Shown: positions 17,200-25,843 of the stretch, one piece after another
How the letters are laid out: each line of letters opens with the position of its first letter
How positions within the stretch are numbered: position 1 is the first letter of the stretch
Assembly (NCBI GenBank): GCA_023230855.1
Contig: JALNWQ010000001.1
Coordinates: 330,568 to 394,567, forward strand
Length of the DNA stretch: 64,000 nt
Direction of reading: 5' to 3'
From: Solirubrobacteraceae bacterium
GTDB lineage: Bacteria > Actinomycetota > Thermoleophilia > Solirubrobacterales > Solirubrobacteraceae
Notes under the pieces: generated by a model
The model's input: the letters and a program-made list of their open reading frames with translations, nothing else
The model's database searches: none
Told to the model about the DNA's origin: nothing
Position numbers and translations under genes: made by a program

Positions 17200-18540
17200 C
17201 TAGTCGCCGAGGACCCCGGCCAGGTCGGTGGCGTGGCTGCCGCGCGCTAGAACGAGCAGCGAGTCCCCGGCGCGGTACCGCTCGACGTCGCCGGGGAACC
17301 GCACCTCGCCGTCGCGGACGATCGCGAAGAGCGAGGTGCCGTGCGGGAGCGACGCGGCGACCGGCCGGTCGTGCAGTCGGCTCGTGGCGGTGATGCCGTA
17401 CTCGAGCGCCTCGAGGCCGTCGGTGAGCAGCGCGCTCTTGCGGGCCCCGGTGCCGCGCGCGGTGCGGAGGATCCGCTCGGCGGCCGCGAGCCGCGGCGAC
17501 ACGGTGCCGTCGACCCCCAGGCCCTCCCCGAGCGGCGCGAACTCCTCGCGCGACAGCACGGCGAGGACGAGGCCGATGTCGAGCCGGTCGGCGTGGGTGC
17601 ACGCCAGCAGGGTCGTGCGGTCGTCGCCGGCGCAGCTCACGAACGCGTCGCAGGTGTCGATCCCGGCCTCGCGCATCGCCGTCTCGGACGCGCCCTCGTC
17701 CCACAGCACCTCGATCGACGAGTCCTCCAGCTCCTCGGCGGCGTCGCGGGCGCGGGCCTCGTCGGGCTCCAGGACGATGACCTCGCGGCCGCGGCGGGCG
17801 AGCCGGGCGGCGAGCGCGGTGCCGATCCGCCCGGCGCCGAAGATCCCGACCCGGTGGACCTGGCGGGCGTCGGGGTCGATCTCGCGGCAGGCGTCCTTGA
17901 GCTGCTCGCGCGGGGCGGCGACGACGACCTGGTCGCCGGGCATCGGCACCGAGTCGCGGGTGACGAGGTGCACCCGTCCGTCGCGCAGCAGCGCCCCGAT
18001 CTTCGACTTCGTCTGGTGCGGCCGGGTGACGACGGTGCGTCGGGCGGCGGGGGAGCCCTCGGGCACCTTGCACTGGGCGATCGCCAACCGGTCGTCGGCG
18101 AACTGCTCGACCCGCACCGCCCCGCGCACCCGTAGCGCGCTCTCGAGGTCGCCGACGGCGGTGAGCTCGGGGCTGACGAGCATGTCGATCCCGAGCGTGC
18201 CGACGGCGATGTCCGCGCCCGGCTCGTAGTACCCGGCGTCGCGGACGCGGGCGATGGTGCGCCGCGCGCCGAGCTCGCGGGCGAGCAGGCAGGCGAGGAG
18301 GTTGTCGGCGTCGCTCGTCGTGACGGCGACGAACAGGTCGACCTCGCCGGCGCGGTGCTCGGCGAGCGCGCGGGGGCTCGTGGCCTCGGCGCGCTCCATC
18401 CGCACGTCGGCGCCCTGACGGGAGCGGCGCAGCAGCAGGTCGCGGTCGCGGTCGAGCACCACGACCTCGTGGCCCTCGCGGGCGAGCCGTCCGGCGAGGT
18501 ACCAGCCGACCTCCCCGGCGCCGACGATCAGGGTGCGCAT
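17200..18540 (-). CDS. trkA: TrkA potassium uptake regulatory subunit
   Basis: 446 residues with two RCK (TrkA-N plus TrkA-C) modules. Each Rossmann motif is visible: LIVGAGEVGWYLAGRLAREG at the N-terminus followed by VVVLDRD, and GIFGAGRIGTALAARLARRG near residue 230 followed by VIVLEPD, consistent with NAD(H) binding. It is the first gene of the trkA-trkH pair and begins at ATG 18540. In the cell it sits on the cytosolic face of TrkH and controls opening by nucleotide. Confidence 0.95.
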   Translation of the reverse strand: MRTLIVGAGEVGWYLAGRLAREGHEVVVLDRDRDLLLRRSRQGADVRMERAEATSPRALAEHRAGEVDLFVAVTTSDADNLLACLLARELGARRTIARVRDAGYYEPGADIAVGTLGIDMLVSPELTAVGDLESALRVRGAVRVEQFADDRLAIAQCKVPEGSPAARRTVVTRPHQTKSKIGALLRDGRVHLVTRDSVPMPGDQVVVAAPREQLKDACREIDPDARQVHRVGIFGAGRIGTALAARLARRGREVIVLEPDEARARDAAEELEDSSIEVLWDEGASETAMREAGIDTCDAFVSCAGDDRTTLLACTHADRLDIGLVLAVLSREEFAPLGEGLGVDGTVSPRLAAAERILRTARGTGARKSALLTDGLEALEYGITATSRLHDRPVAASLPHGTSLFAIVRDGEVRFPGDVERYRAGDSLLVLARGSHATDLAGVLGD

Positions 18541-18622
18541 CGCGGGACACTGTGACCGAACCGGAGGGGCGACGCGGGACCGGCACGGCGTCCTGCGTCG
18601 ACGTGGCGCGTCGGCGCTCCGG

Positions 18623-20422
18623 TCAGCGCGCCGGGTCGAGCACCGTGCGCACCGTCGGCAGGCCGGTCGGGACGCCGCCGGCGATGATGGCGCACAGCGC
18701 GGCGGTGTCGAGGTGCTCCTCGACGAGGTCGCCGAGGACGTCGAGCCGGCGGGCGCGGAGCTCGGCGAACCGTGCGTCCGACGGCCGGAACTCGCGGCCC
18801 CGGCGCGCGGCGACCCAGCGCAGCAGCGCGTGGCGCACGTCGTCGCCCTCGAGCAAGCCGTGCCACGACGTGCCCAGAACGGCGCCTCGCCGGCAGCCCT
18901 CGTCGGCGGGATCGTCGGCCCCCGCCGTGCCGACGCTGCCGCGGACGACGCCGTCGGGGGTGGCGGAGCCCTCACGCACGAGGAGCGGCTCGGCGCCGTG
19001 GCGTCGCACCCGGCCGTGGCGGATCTCGTAGCCGGTGGCGGTGCTGCCGGCCGGGCCGAGCGGATGCTCGTCCACGTCGGACGACGACGCGGAGGACGGG
19101 CCGGTGACGGGCCCGGGCCAGGCGCCGCGGTCGACGTCCATCCGCCAGCCGCCCGCCTCGCGCTCGGGCGTCCAGGCGCCGTGGTCGGGATGCCGCGCCC
19201 CGCCCGCGGATCCGCCCGCGGCGTGGTGCGACCCGTCCGTGGCGCTGCCGTGCACCCGTCGGGTCACCTTGTCGCCGTGCATGACGGTGGTGACCGGGAG
19301 CAGGCCCAGCCCGGGGACGGTTCCGTGCCCGGTCTCGATCCCGGGATCGCGGATCTCGTCGCCGAGCATCTGGTAGCCGCCGCAGACGCCGAGGATCGGG
19401 TCGCCGGCGGTCGCGCGCGCGACGAGCACCCGGTCGAGCCCGTCGCGGCGCAGCTCCCGGAGGTCGTCGACGGTGGCCTTGGTTCCGGGCAGGACGACGA
19501 GGTCGGCGGCGCGCAGCCGCTCGGGGTCGCGGGTGAGCGTCAGCTCCACCTGCGGCTCGGTGCGCAGCGCGTCGAGGTCGGTGACGTTGCTGATCCGTCC
19601 GAGCCGCACGACGGCGACGCGCAGCGGGTCGGGAGCCGTCGCGGCCCGGTCGAACCGGTCGAGCGCGAGCGAGTCCTCGGCGTCGAGGTCGAGCCCGTCG
19701 GTCCACGGCAGCACGCCGAGCGTGGGTCGGCCGGTCCGGCGCTGCAGGTCCGCGGTCCCGGGGTCGAGGATCGTCTGGTCGCCGCGGAACCGGTTGACGA
19801 CGAACCCGGCCACGTGCGCCTGGTCGTCGGGGTCGAGCAGGGCCAGGGTGCCGTGGAGCTGGGCGAACACGCCGCCGCGCTCGATGTCGCCGACGACGAT
19901 CACCGGCAGCCCCGCCGCGCGGGCGAGGCCCAGGTTGACGAGGTCGTGCCGGCGCAGGTTGATCTCGGCCGCCCCGCCGGCGCCCTCGCAGACGACGACG
20001 TCGAACCGCGCCCGCAGCTCGGCGAGCGCATCCAGGATCACCGGCCGCAGGTCGGGGGCCATCCGGCGGTAGCCGTCCCAGTCGGTGGTGGCGCGGGCGA
20101 CGCCGCGGACGACGACCTGACTCGTCCGGCGCCCGGTGGGCTTGAGGAGGACGGGGTTCATCGCCGCCTCGGCCGGGATGCCGCACGCGTCGGCCTGCAT
20201 CGCCTGGGCGCGCCCGATCTCGGCCCCGTCGGCGGTGACCGCCGAGTTCAGCGCCATGTTCTGCGCCTTGAACGGCGCGACCCGCACCCCCTGCCGCGCG
20301 AGCAGGCGACAGATCCCGGCGGTGAGCAGCGACTTGCCGGCGTCGGACGTCGTGCCCGCGACGAGCAGCGCGCCGCGAAGCGTGGGGGATGGGGAGGGGG
20401 AGGGGGAGGCGGATGCGGTCAT
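18623..20422 (-). CDS. cobQ: Cobyric acid synthase CobQ
   Basis: 599 residues, longer than the usual ~490. An N-terminal P-loop-like amidoligase domain (VAGTTSDAGKS, FKAQNMALNS, CEGAGGAAEINLR) is followed by a class I glutamine amidotransferase domain with nucleophile Cys347 in LGVCGGYQML and His522 in GTSWHGLLEG. The enzyme amidates four side chains of adenosylcobyrinic a,c-diamide. A G/S/H/D-rich insertion of about 70 residues (391-463) interrupts the glutaminase domain and explains the extra length. ATG 20422 is the likely start. A 45-bp AT-rich motif lies 28 nt upstream. Confidence 0.95.
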   Translation of the reverse strand: MTASASPSPSPSPTLRGALLVAGTTSDAGKSLLTAGICRLLARQGVRVAPFKAQNMALNSAVTADGAEIGRAQAMQADACGIPAEAAMNPVLLKPTGRRTSQVVVRGVARATTDWDGYRRMAPDLRPVILDALAELRARFDVVVCEGAGGAAEINLRRHDLVNLGLARAAGLPVIVVGDIERGGVFAQLHGTLALLDPDDQAHVAGFVVNRFRGDQTILDPGTADLQRRTGRPTLGVLPWTDGLDLDAEDSLALDRFDRAATAPDPLRVAVVRLGRISNVTDLDALRTEPQVELTLTRDPERLRAADLVVLPGTKATVDDLRELRRDGLDRVLVARATAGDPILGVCGGYQMLGDEIRDPGIETGHGTVPGLGLLPVTTVMHGDKVTRRVHGSATDGSHHAAGGSAGGARHPDHGAWTPEREAGGWRMDVDRGAWPGPVTGPSSASSSDVDEHPLGPAGSTATGYEIRHGRVRRHGAEPLLVREGSATPDGVVRGSVGTAGADDPADEGCRRGAVLGTSWHGLLEGDDVRHALLRWVAARRGREFRPSDARFAELRARRLDVLGDLVEEHLDTAALCAIIAGGVPTGLPTVRTVLDPAR

Positions 20423-20450
20423 CGGATGGCGGACGCCCCGGCCTCGCCGG

Positions 20451-20495
20451 GCATATGTCCTGGAGGTCATATTCCATGCTGTCGAGGACATATCG
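20451..20495 (-). repeat. 45-bp AT-rich motif, copy 1 (upstream of cobQ)
   Basis: Read on the minus strand, this carries cgATATG, an 11-nt variable stretch, then CATGGAATATG and AGGACATATG. It aligns without gaps to 34416-34460 (32 of 45 identical). Its core ATATGACCT-CC-AGGACATAT is a near-perfect dyad. The two ATATG elements are 21 bp apart, two helical turns, which suggests protein binding. It lies directly upstream of cobQ in the same orientation. Confidence 0.6.
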
Positions 20496-20627
20496 CCGCG
20501 ACGGCGAGGGCATCGCGTGACGACGCCATCGCGTCGCCATGGACGATCCGGCCCCGAAACGCGGCCGGCCGGCATCGACCGCGTCAGCCGGTCGGCCGGT
20601 CGGCGATCGACGGCCGGTCGACGCCCG

Positions 20628-22124
20628 TCAGTGGGCGCCCATCCCCGCGGGCGGCTCGTGGGCGGCCAGGTCGTCCCGGCCGGTGCGGACGAGCAGCGCG
20701 ACGAGGACCGCGCCGAGGAAGGTCAGGCCGGCGGCCCACCAGAAGATCGTGGTGTAGCCGTGCAGCACCGCGTCGACCCCGACCGACGGGCCAGGGTGGT
20801 CCTCGGCGTAGCCCGACACGGCGCTGGCGAAGAAGGTCGACAGCAACGCGATGCCGATCGACCCACCGACCTGCTGGGCGGTGTTGAGCATCGCCGACGC
20901 TACCCCGGTGTCACGCTCCTGCACGCCGAGCGTCGCGGTCGAGAACGTCGTCGGGAAGAGCAGCCCGCCACCCACGCCGATGACGAGCAGGCCCGGCAGC
21001 ACCCCGTCGACGTAGCCGGCCCGACCGTCGATCTGGACCGCGAAGTACGCCGACCCGGCGGCCGCCAGCAGCAGCCCGACGACGACGAGCAGCCGCGGTC
21101 CGAGCTTCGGCAGCAGCAGCGTGGCGGTGAATCCCGACACGACCATGATCGCGAGGTTCATCGGCATGAACGCCAGCCCGGCGCGGGTCGGGCTGTACTC
21201 CAGGTTGTCCTGCAGGAAGTACGTGAGGAAGAGGAAGACCCCGAACAGCACGATCCCGAACACCGCGATCGCGACGAACGACCCGCCGCGCGTCGGGTCG
21301 AGCACCACCCGCAGCGGCAGCAGCGGCTCGGCGGTGCGGCGCTCGATGAGCACGAACGCGATGAGGACGAGCGGGGCGATGACGAGCGCGGCGATCGTCA
21401 CCGGGTCGCCCCAACCGCTGCGCTCGGCGTTCGACACGCCGTAGACGAGGGCGAAGAGGCCGACCGTCGCGGTGATCGCGCCCGGCAGGTCGATCCCGAT
21501 CCGCTGGTCGCCCGCGGTGCGATCGCGGTGGTGCGCGCGGATGACGCCGGCCGCCCAGATCGCGGTCGGCAACGCGAACAGCAGGTTGACGTACAGGCAC
21601 CAGCGCCACGACAGGACGTCGGTGAGCACGCCCCCGAGCAGCAGGCCGATCCCGGCGCCGACGCCGGCGATCGCGCCGTAGATCCCGAACGCCTTGCCGC
21701 GCTCCTCGGGGTCGGTGAACGTCACCGACAGGATCGCGAGGGCGGCCGGGGCGAGCAGCGCCCCGAACGCGCCCTGCAGCGCCCGGGCGAGCACGAGCAC
21801 CCCGAAGCTCCCCGCCATCCCGCCGATCGCCGACGCGACCGCGAACCCGATCAGGCCGATGACGAACACCTGCTTGCGCCCGAAGAGGTCGCCGATCCGG
21901 CCGCCGAGGAGCAGCAGCGACCCGAACGCCAACGCGTAGGCGCTGATGACCCACTGGCGGTCGTCGTCGTCGAAGCCCAGGTCGTCCTGCGCCGACGGCA
22001 GCGCGATGTTCACGATCGTCGCGTCGAGGACGACCATGAGCTGGGCGATCCCGACGATGACGAGGATGACCCAGCGGCGGGCGTGGTTGACGTCCGGCGA
22101 CGGACTGGACGGGGTGGCGCTCAC
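20628..22124 (-). CDS. DHA2-family MFS drug exporter (14 TM, EmrB/QacA type)
   Basis: 498 residues with about 14 hydrophobic spans. Motif A reads GGRIGDLFGRKQVFVIGL, motif D1 LDATIVNIALPSAQ, and motif C GAGIGLLLGGVLTD, the antiporter motif of DHA2 exporters. The GTG start at 22124 has AGGAG six nt upstream, one of the clearer ribosome sites in this window. It lies between cobQ and cbiB on the same strand but with gaps, so a cobalamin role is not implied. It probably exports hydrophobic toxic compounds using the proton gradient. Confidence 0.92.
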   Translation of the reverse strand: MSATPSSPSPDVNHARRWVILVIVGIAQLMVVLDATIVNIALPSAQDDLGFDDDDRQWVISAYALAFGSLLLLGGRIGDLFGRKQVFVIGLIGFAVASAIGGMAGSFGVLVLARALQGAFGALLAPAALAILSVTFTDPEERGKAFGIYGAIAGVGAGIGLLLGGVLTDVLSWRWCLYVNLLFALPTAIWAAGVIRAHHRDRTAGDQRIGIDLPGAITATVGLFALVYGVSNAERSGWGDPVTIAALVIAPLVLIAFVLIERRTAEPLLPLRVVLDPTRGGSFVAIAVFGIVLFGVFLFLTYFLQDNLEYSPTRAGLAFMPMNLAIMVVSGFTATLLLPKLGPRLLVVVGLLLAAAGSAYFAVQIDGRAGYVDGVLPGLLVIGVGGGLLFPTTFSTATLGVQERDTGVASAMLNTAQQVGGSIGIALLSTFFASAVSGYAEDHPGPSVGVDAVLHGYTTIFWWAAGLTFLGAVLVALLVRTGRDDLAAHEPPAGMGAH

Positions 22125-22205
22125 GGCACGCTCCTGGGGGGACGGCGCGCCGGATCGACGCGACCGACCGGGCACGATACGGGGCGCCCGATCCGGGCTG
22201 CGTGA

Positions 22206-23309
22206 TCAGGTCGATTGACGTTTGCGCCGGAACCTGGACACTTCATGGTGACGCGCCGCCGCGAGCATGGCGCCGGTCAGCGCCGCGGCGGCCCCGACCC
22301 GCAGCGACAGGGCCGCGGCGCGACGCAGGTCGTCCGGCCGGGGGCCGGGGGCGTCGTCGTCGCCGAGCGTCGGGCGCTCCTCCACGCGCCCGCCGTAGAC
22401 GTTGCGTCCGCCGATCCGCACGCCGAGCGCCCCCGCGAAGGCGGACTCGACGTGCCCGGCGTTGGGACTGGGGTGCCGGGCGTGGTCGCGGCGCCACACG
22501 CGCCAGGCGGCGGCGGGCCCGCCTCGACCGGACGCGTGGCGCCCCGGAGCGCCGGCGGGTGGCCCGATGCCGACGTCCGCGCCCTCGGGCACGCGACGCG
22601 GAGCCACCGCCACCGTCAGGAGCGCCGCGATCCGGGCCGCCGGCCACCCGGCGACGTCGTCCGCCCGGGCCGACGCCCAGCCGAACCGCGCGTAGCGCTC
22701 CGACCGGTACCCGACCATCGCGTCCATCGTGTTCAGCGCCCGGTGCAGCGCCACCCCGGGCGCGCCGAGCAGCCCGCCCCACACGAGCGGCGCGACGACG
22801 GCGTCGGAGGTGTTCTCGGCCACCGACTCCAGGCCCGCCCGGGCCAGGCCGTCGCCGTCGAGCGTCGCCGGGTCCCGACCGACGAGCGTCGGGGCGAGCG
22901 CCCGCGCGCCCTCCAGGTCCCCGGCGGCGACGAGGTCCCCGATCTCGCGACCCGCCCCGGCCAGCGACCGGCCACCGAGGGCGGCCCAGGTGACCGTCGC
23001 GGTGAGCGCGGCCCGGGCGACCGGACGCCGACGCCAGCGCCGGTCGAGCACGACCACCGGCACGGTCGCCAGCGTCGCCCCGACCGTGGCGTAGACGACC
23101 CCGGCGGCCCGGTCGTCGCGCCAGATCCGCGCCTCGACCGCGCCCATCGTCCGACCGAACAGCGCGACGGGATGGCCGCGGCGCGGATCGCCGAGCGCCC
23201 GGTCGGCGGCCCAGCCCAGCAGCAGGCCGGCGGCGACGGGCACACGGGCCCCGACCCGGTCGGCCTGGCGTCCGGCGTGGCCCGGACGGGTGGGGGTCGC
23301 GTGCGCCAT
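22206..23309 (-). CDS. cobD: Adenosylcobinamide-phosphate synthase (CbiB/CobD)
   Basis: 367 residues, a polytopic membrane protein. Family motifs are clear: HPVALFGRTMGAVE near the N-terminus, ENTSDAVVAPLVWGGLLGAP, LNTMDAMVGYRSERYARFGW and, near the C-terminus, SPNAGHVESAFAGALGVRIGG. It joins aminopropanol phosphate (or threonine-derived side chain) to adenosylcobyric acid. A Gly/Pro/Arg-rich insert of about 25 residues lies before the SPNAGH motif. ATG 23309 has TACCGT at 23321-23316, 6 nt upstream, implying a leaderless mRNA. It belongs functionally with cobQ, cobS and bluB-cobT in this window. Confidence 0.95.
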   Translation of the reverse strand: MAHATPTRPGHAGRQADRVGARVPVAAGLLLGWAADRALGDPRRGHPVALFGRTMGAVEARIWRDDRAAGVVYATVGATLATVPVVVLDRRWRRRPVARAALTATVTWAALGGRSLAGAGREIGDLVAAGDLEGARALAPTLVGRDPATLDGDGLARAGLESVAENTSDAVVAPLVWGGLLGAPGVALHRALNTMDAMVGYRSERYARFGWASARADDVAGWPAARIAALLTVAVAPRRVPEGADVGIGPPAGAPGRHASGRGGPAAAWRVWRRDHARHPSPNAGHVESAFAGALGVRIGGRNVYGGRVEERPTLGDDDAPGPRPDDLRRAAALSLRVGAAAALTGAMLAAARHHEVSRFRRKRQST

Positions 23310-23375
23310 GCCGGGACGGTAGCCCGTGGACCCGGACCGTCGGCCGACGGGCATCCGTCCGTGGCCGGCGCCGGC

Positions 23376-24815
23376 CTACGTCGCCAGCGCCCGGCCCAAC
23401 GGCCCGAGCCGCTCCCGCATGCCCAGCCCGTCGACCTCGGCGAGCGCCATCGCCCGCAGGTCGGGGTCGAGGGCGGCGGTCGGGCCGCTCAGGCGCTCCA
23501 GCAGCGTGGCGTCGAGCCCACCGAGGATGCGCACGCCGATCGGCCACAGGCCGCCGGACCGGGTCGCGTGGAGCATCGGGCCGATCCGCTCGTCCAGGCC
23601 GTCGGCGAGCAACCGGTCGGCGATCCGGTCGAGCTGATCGGACCGCATCCGCCCGGCGATGCGCAGGAGCGGCTCCCACAGGTGGTGGCGGGTCACCTCG
23701 TCGGCCATGTCACGCACGATCCGCTCGTCGACGTCGCCGACGACCTCCGCGACCCGCTCGAGTCCGGCGTCGTCCATGTGCTCGGCCGCCAGCGGCACGA
23801 ACGTCGACCACAGCCGGTGCTCGTGCACCGTGGTGACGAGCGCCGTCAGGCGGTCCGGGTCCAGGCGCGCCGCCAGTCGCGCGACCTCGTCACGCGACGT
23901 GGGCGGCATGTGCGTCACGAGCGGCAGCAGCGCCGTCCACAGCCCGTGGCGCTCGGTCGCGTCCACGAGCGCGAGGAGCGCCCGCTCGTCGCGGATGACC
24001 TCGAGGTGCGCCAACGCCGCCTGGGTGTCGGGCGACAGCCCGGGCACGATCGGCAGCAGCGCGTCGACGAGGTCCTGCTCGAGGATCGCGCCGACCAGGC
24101 CCTCCAGCACGCCGAGCGCCGCGGCCCGGTCGCCGAGGTCCCGCAGCCGGTCGGGGGCCACGTGGTCGAGGAGGTCCAGCGCCTCGGGCCACAGGCCCTC
24201 CCGGTCGGCGGTGCGCAGCACGCCGTCCAGCCGGTCGGGCGACAGCAGGCCGATGAAGTGGTCCAGCCGCTCCTTCCCCTCGATGACGAACGCGACGCGG
24301 AGCAGCGACACGTCGTCGAACGCGTCGATCGCCGCACGCAGCCGCGGGTCGTCGAGGAAGAGGACGAACTGACCCATCTCGACCCACGCCCGGCGTCCGC
24401 TCAGGATCCGGGCGACCCGGGCGATGGTGTCGACCGGGATCGCCGCGATGACCGTGGCGGCGCGGCGCGGGTCGAGCTCCACCGCGATGTCGGCGAGGAA
24501 CGCGTCGGGGACGCGGCGGGCGATGTCGACCGCCTTGCGCGGGTCCAGGAGCCCGGTGACGCGCGCGCAGAGCACCGGTCCGAGGGCGATCTGGGCGAGG
24601 CGGGCGGCGATCGCGCCGGGCACCGCCTTGGCGGCGAACGCGACCTTGCGGAGTCGGTCGCGGTCCCCGTCGAAGCACGCGTCGGTCACCTGCTCGCGCA
24701 CGCGCCGCAGGTCGTCCGGCGCGACCGCGTCGAGGTACCCGAGCGTCGGCGGGTCGACGCCCAGGACGCGGGCGAGCTTGAGGATCTCGGCACGACGCTC
24801 CAGCGTGGCGCTCAT
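23376..24815 (-). CDS. Helical repeat protein with recurring 'LW' motif, unknown function
   Basis: 479 residues, almost entirely helical and acidic, without signal peptide or membrane span. The middle and C-terminal parts contain repeats of roughly 55 residues, each with a Leu-Trp pair: REGLWPEALDLLDHV, RHGLWTALLPLVTHM, EHRLWSTFVPLAAEHM, RHHLWEPLLRIAGRM and SGGLWPIGVRILGGL. The N-terminal part has RKVAFAAKAVPGAIAARLAQ and VDIARRVPDAFLADIAVELD units reminiscent of the MgtE N-domain superhelix; that resemblance is a guess. ATG 24815 overlaps the stop of a 74-residue gene (ATGA), so the two form an operon. A scaffold or adaptor role is plausible; no enzyme motif is visible. Confidence 0.75.
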   Translation of the reverse strand: MSATLERRAEILKLARVLGVDPPTLGYLDAVAPDDLRRVREQVTDACFDGDRDRLRKVAFAAKAVPGAIAARLAQIALGPVLCARVTGLLDPRKAVDIARRVPDAFLADIAVELDPRRAATVIAAIPVDTIARVARILSGRRAWVEMGQFVLFLDDPRLRAAIDAFDDVSLLRVAFVIEGKERLDHFIGLLSPDRLDGVLRTADREGLWPEALDLLDHVAPDRLRDLGDRAAALGVLEGLVGAILEQDLVDALLPIVPGLSPDTQAALAHLEVIRDERALLALVDATERHGLWTALLPLVTHMPPTSRDEVARLAARLDPDRLTALVTTVHEHRLWSTFVPLAAEHMDDAGLERVAEVVGDVDERIVRDMADEVTRHHLWEPLLRIAGRMRSDQLDRIADRLLADGLDERIGPMLHATRSGGLWPIGVRILGGLDATLLERLSGPTAALDPDLRAMALAEVDGLGMRERLGPLGRALAT

Positions 24816-25036
24816 CGCAGGATCCGCTCGACGGCGCCGCGCAGCACGCGGGGCAGGTGGGCCAGGGCGGCCCGCTCGGCGTCGTCCAGCGCTCGCGCCT
24901 GACGCCGTCGGGCGTCGGTGACGGTCGCGGCCAGCGCGCGCAGGGCGTCGTCGTCGAGCGCCGTGACGAGGCCGTCCGGCGGGTCGCCGTCGAGCGCGTC
25001 GCGGAGGACGGTCCGGGCGTCGGGCGGGGTGGGCAT
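24812..25036 (-). CDS. Small helical protein (74 aa), unknown
   Basis: 74 residues, charged and helical (LRALAATVTDARRRQARALD and LAHLPRVLRGAVERILR), no Cys, no membrane span. Its stop overlaps the start of the helical-repeat gene as ATGA, which supports it as a genuine coding gene and suggests that the two products act together. A promoter is readable just upstream: TTGACC, 18 nt, CACGAT, 5 nt, ATG. I do not recognise a family. Confidence 0.65.
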   Translation of the reverse strand: MPTPPDARTVLRDALDGDPPDGLVTALDDDALRALAATVTDARRRQARALDDAERAALAHLPRVLRGAVERILR

Positions 25037-25041
25037 GCCCC

Positions 25042-25093
25042 ATCGTGCCCCGGCCGGCGAGTGGCGGTCAAGTCCTTCCTACCGAGGGTAGGA
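25042..25093 (-). promoter_or_regulatory. Promoter and dyad upstream of the 74-aa/helical-repeat operon
   Basis: On the minus strand TTGACC (25071-25066), an 18-nt spacer and CACGAT (25047-25042) lead to ATG 25036 five nt later. Immediately upstream of the -35 is an inverted repeat TCCTACC-gag-GGTAGGA (25077-25093). It may be a regulator site, or the terminator of the histidine phosphatase gene that ends at 25101. Confidence 0.5.
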
Positions 25094-25100
25094 GTCGCCG

Positions 25101-25817
25101 TCACGGCGCGGCGTCGTCGTCCCGCGCCCGCCGCAGGTCGTCCCGGACGGGGACCCAGTTGCTGCGGAGCAGCCGCCACCGGCCGTCGTGGGCGTGCAGC
25201 TCCGTGATCGACCCGGGCGACGCGTCGATCCGCCACGCCAGGCCCGGGTCGACGCCGAGCGCGGCGACGATCGCGGCGCGGACCACGCCGCCGTGGGTGA
25301 CGGCGACGATCGGCCGGGCACGGTCGCGCGTCGACGCGCCCGGACCACCCACCGCGGCACCCGGTCCGCCACGCCCGGGCCCGGTGTCGGTCGGCCCTCC
25401 GCCGCGGCCCGCCGCCCGCTGCACGAGGCCGTCGAGCCACCCGCCGACGCGGGCCGTCAACGCGGTCAGCGACTCTCCGCCACCCGGCGGGGCGAACGCC
25501 GGGTCGGTCATCCACGCCGCCATCGCGGCGGGGTCCTCGGCGTGCACCGTCGCCGGATCGCGGCCCGCCCACGCCCCGAACGACGCCTCGCGCAGCGCGT
25601 CGACGACGTCCGCGTCGGGGTGGCCCAGCTCGACGGCGGTCTCGGCCGCGCGCCGCGCCGGGGAGCGCACCACGACGACGCGGCCCGGCAGATGGGGCCG
25701 CAGCGCCCGCGCCTCGGACCGGCCGCGGTCGTCGAGCGGCTCGTCGGTCGGGAACGCCGCCGCCCGCGTCGCGGTGGTCGTCCCATGACGGACGAGGAGG
25801 AGGCGGACCGGCGACAC
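25101..25817 (-). CDS. Histidine phosphatase family protein (possible alpha-ribazole phosphatase)
   Basis: 238 residues with the phosphohistidine motif LLLVRHGTT at the N-terminus, the second arginine region VVRSPARRAAETA, and the second catalytic histidine in VAVTHGGVVRA. A Gly/Pro/Thr-rich insert of about 35 residues precedes that last motif. The fold covers phosphoglycerate mutases, SixA-type and CobC phosphatases. CobC (alpha-ribazole-5'-phosphate phosphatase) is attractive because cobQ, cbiB, cobS and bluB-cobT are near, but the sequence alone does not decide. GTG 25817 is the likely start; it follows the DUF234 ATPase gene by 26 nt on the same strand. Confidence 0.8.
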   Translation of the reverse strand: MSPVRLLLVRHGTTTATRAAAFPTDEPLDDRGRSEARALRPHLPGRVVVVRSPARRAAETAVELGHPDADVVDALREASFGAWAGRDPATVHAEDPAAMAAWMTDPAFAPPGGGESLTALTARVGGWLDGLVQRAAGRGGGPTDTGPGRGGPGAAVGGPGASTRDRARPIVAVTHGGVVRAAIVAALGVDPGLAWRIDASPGSITELHAHDGRWRLLRSNWVPVRDDLRRARDDDAAP

Positions 25818-25843
25818 GCCCGTCGATGATGACGCGTCGGTGG

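Noticed and set aside
20461..20495. The 45-bp motif as a conserved leader peptide (MEYDLQDICP in copy 1, MEYVLQVIWP in copy 2)
   Set aside because: The DNA is dyad-symmetric and AT-rich on both strands, which explains the similarity better; no ribosome site or conserved stop supports translation.
20423..20627. Cobalamin riboswitch upstream of cobQ
   Set aside because: No B12-box-like GCCACTG or matching stem region in this gap. The only GCCACTG noticed lies inside arsJ coding sequence near 745.
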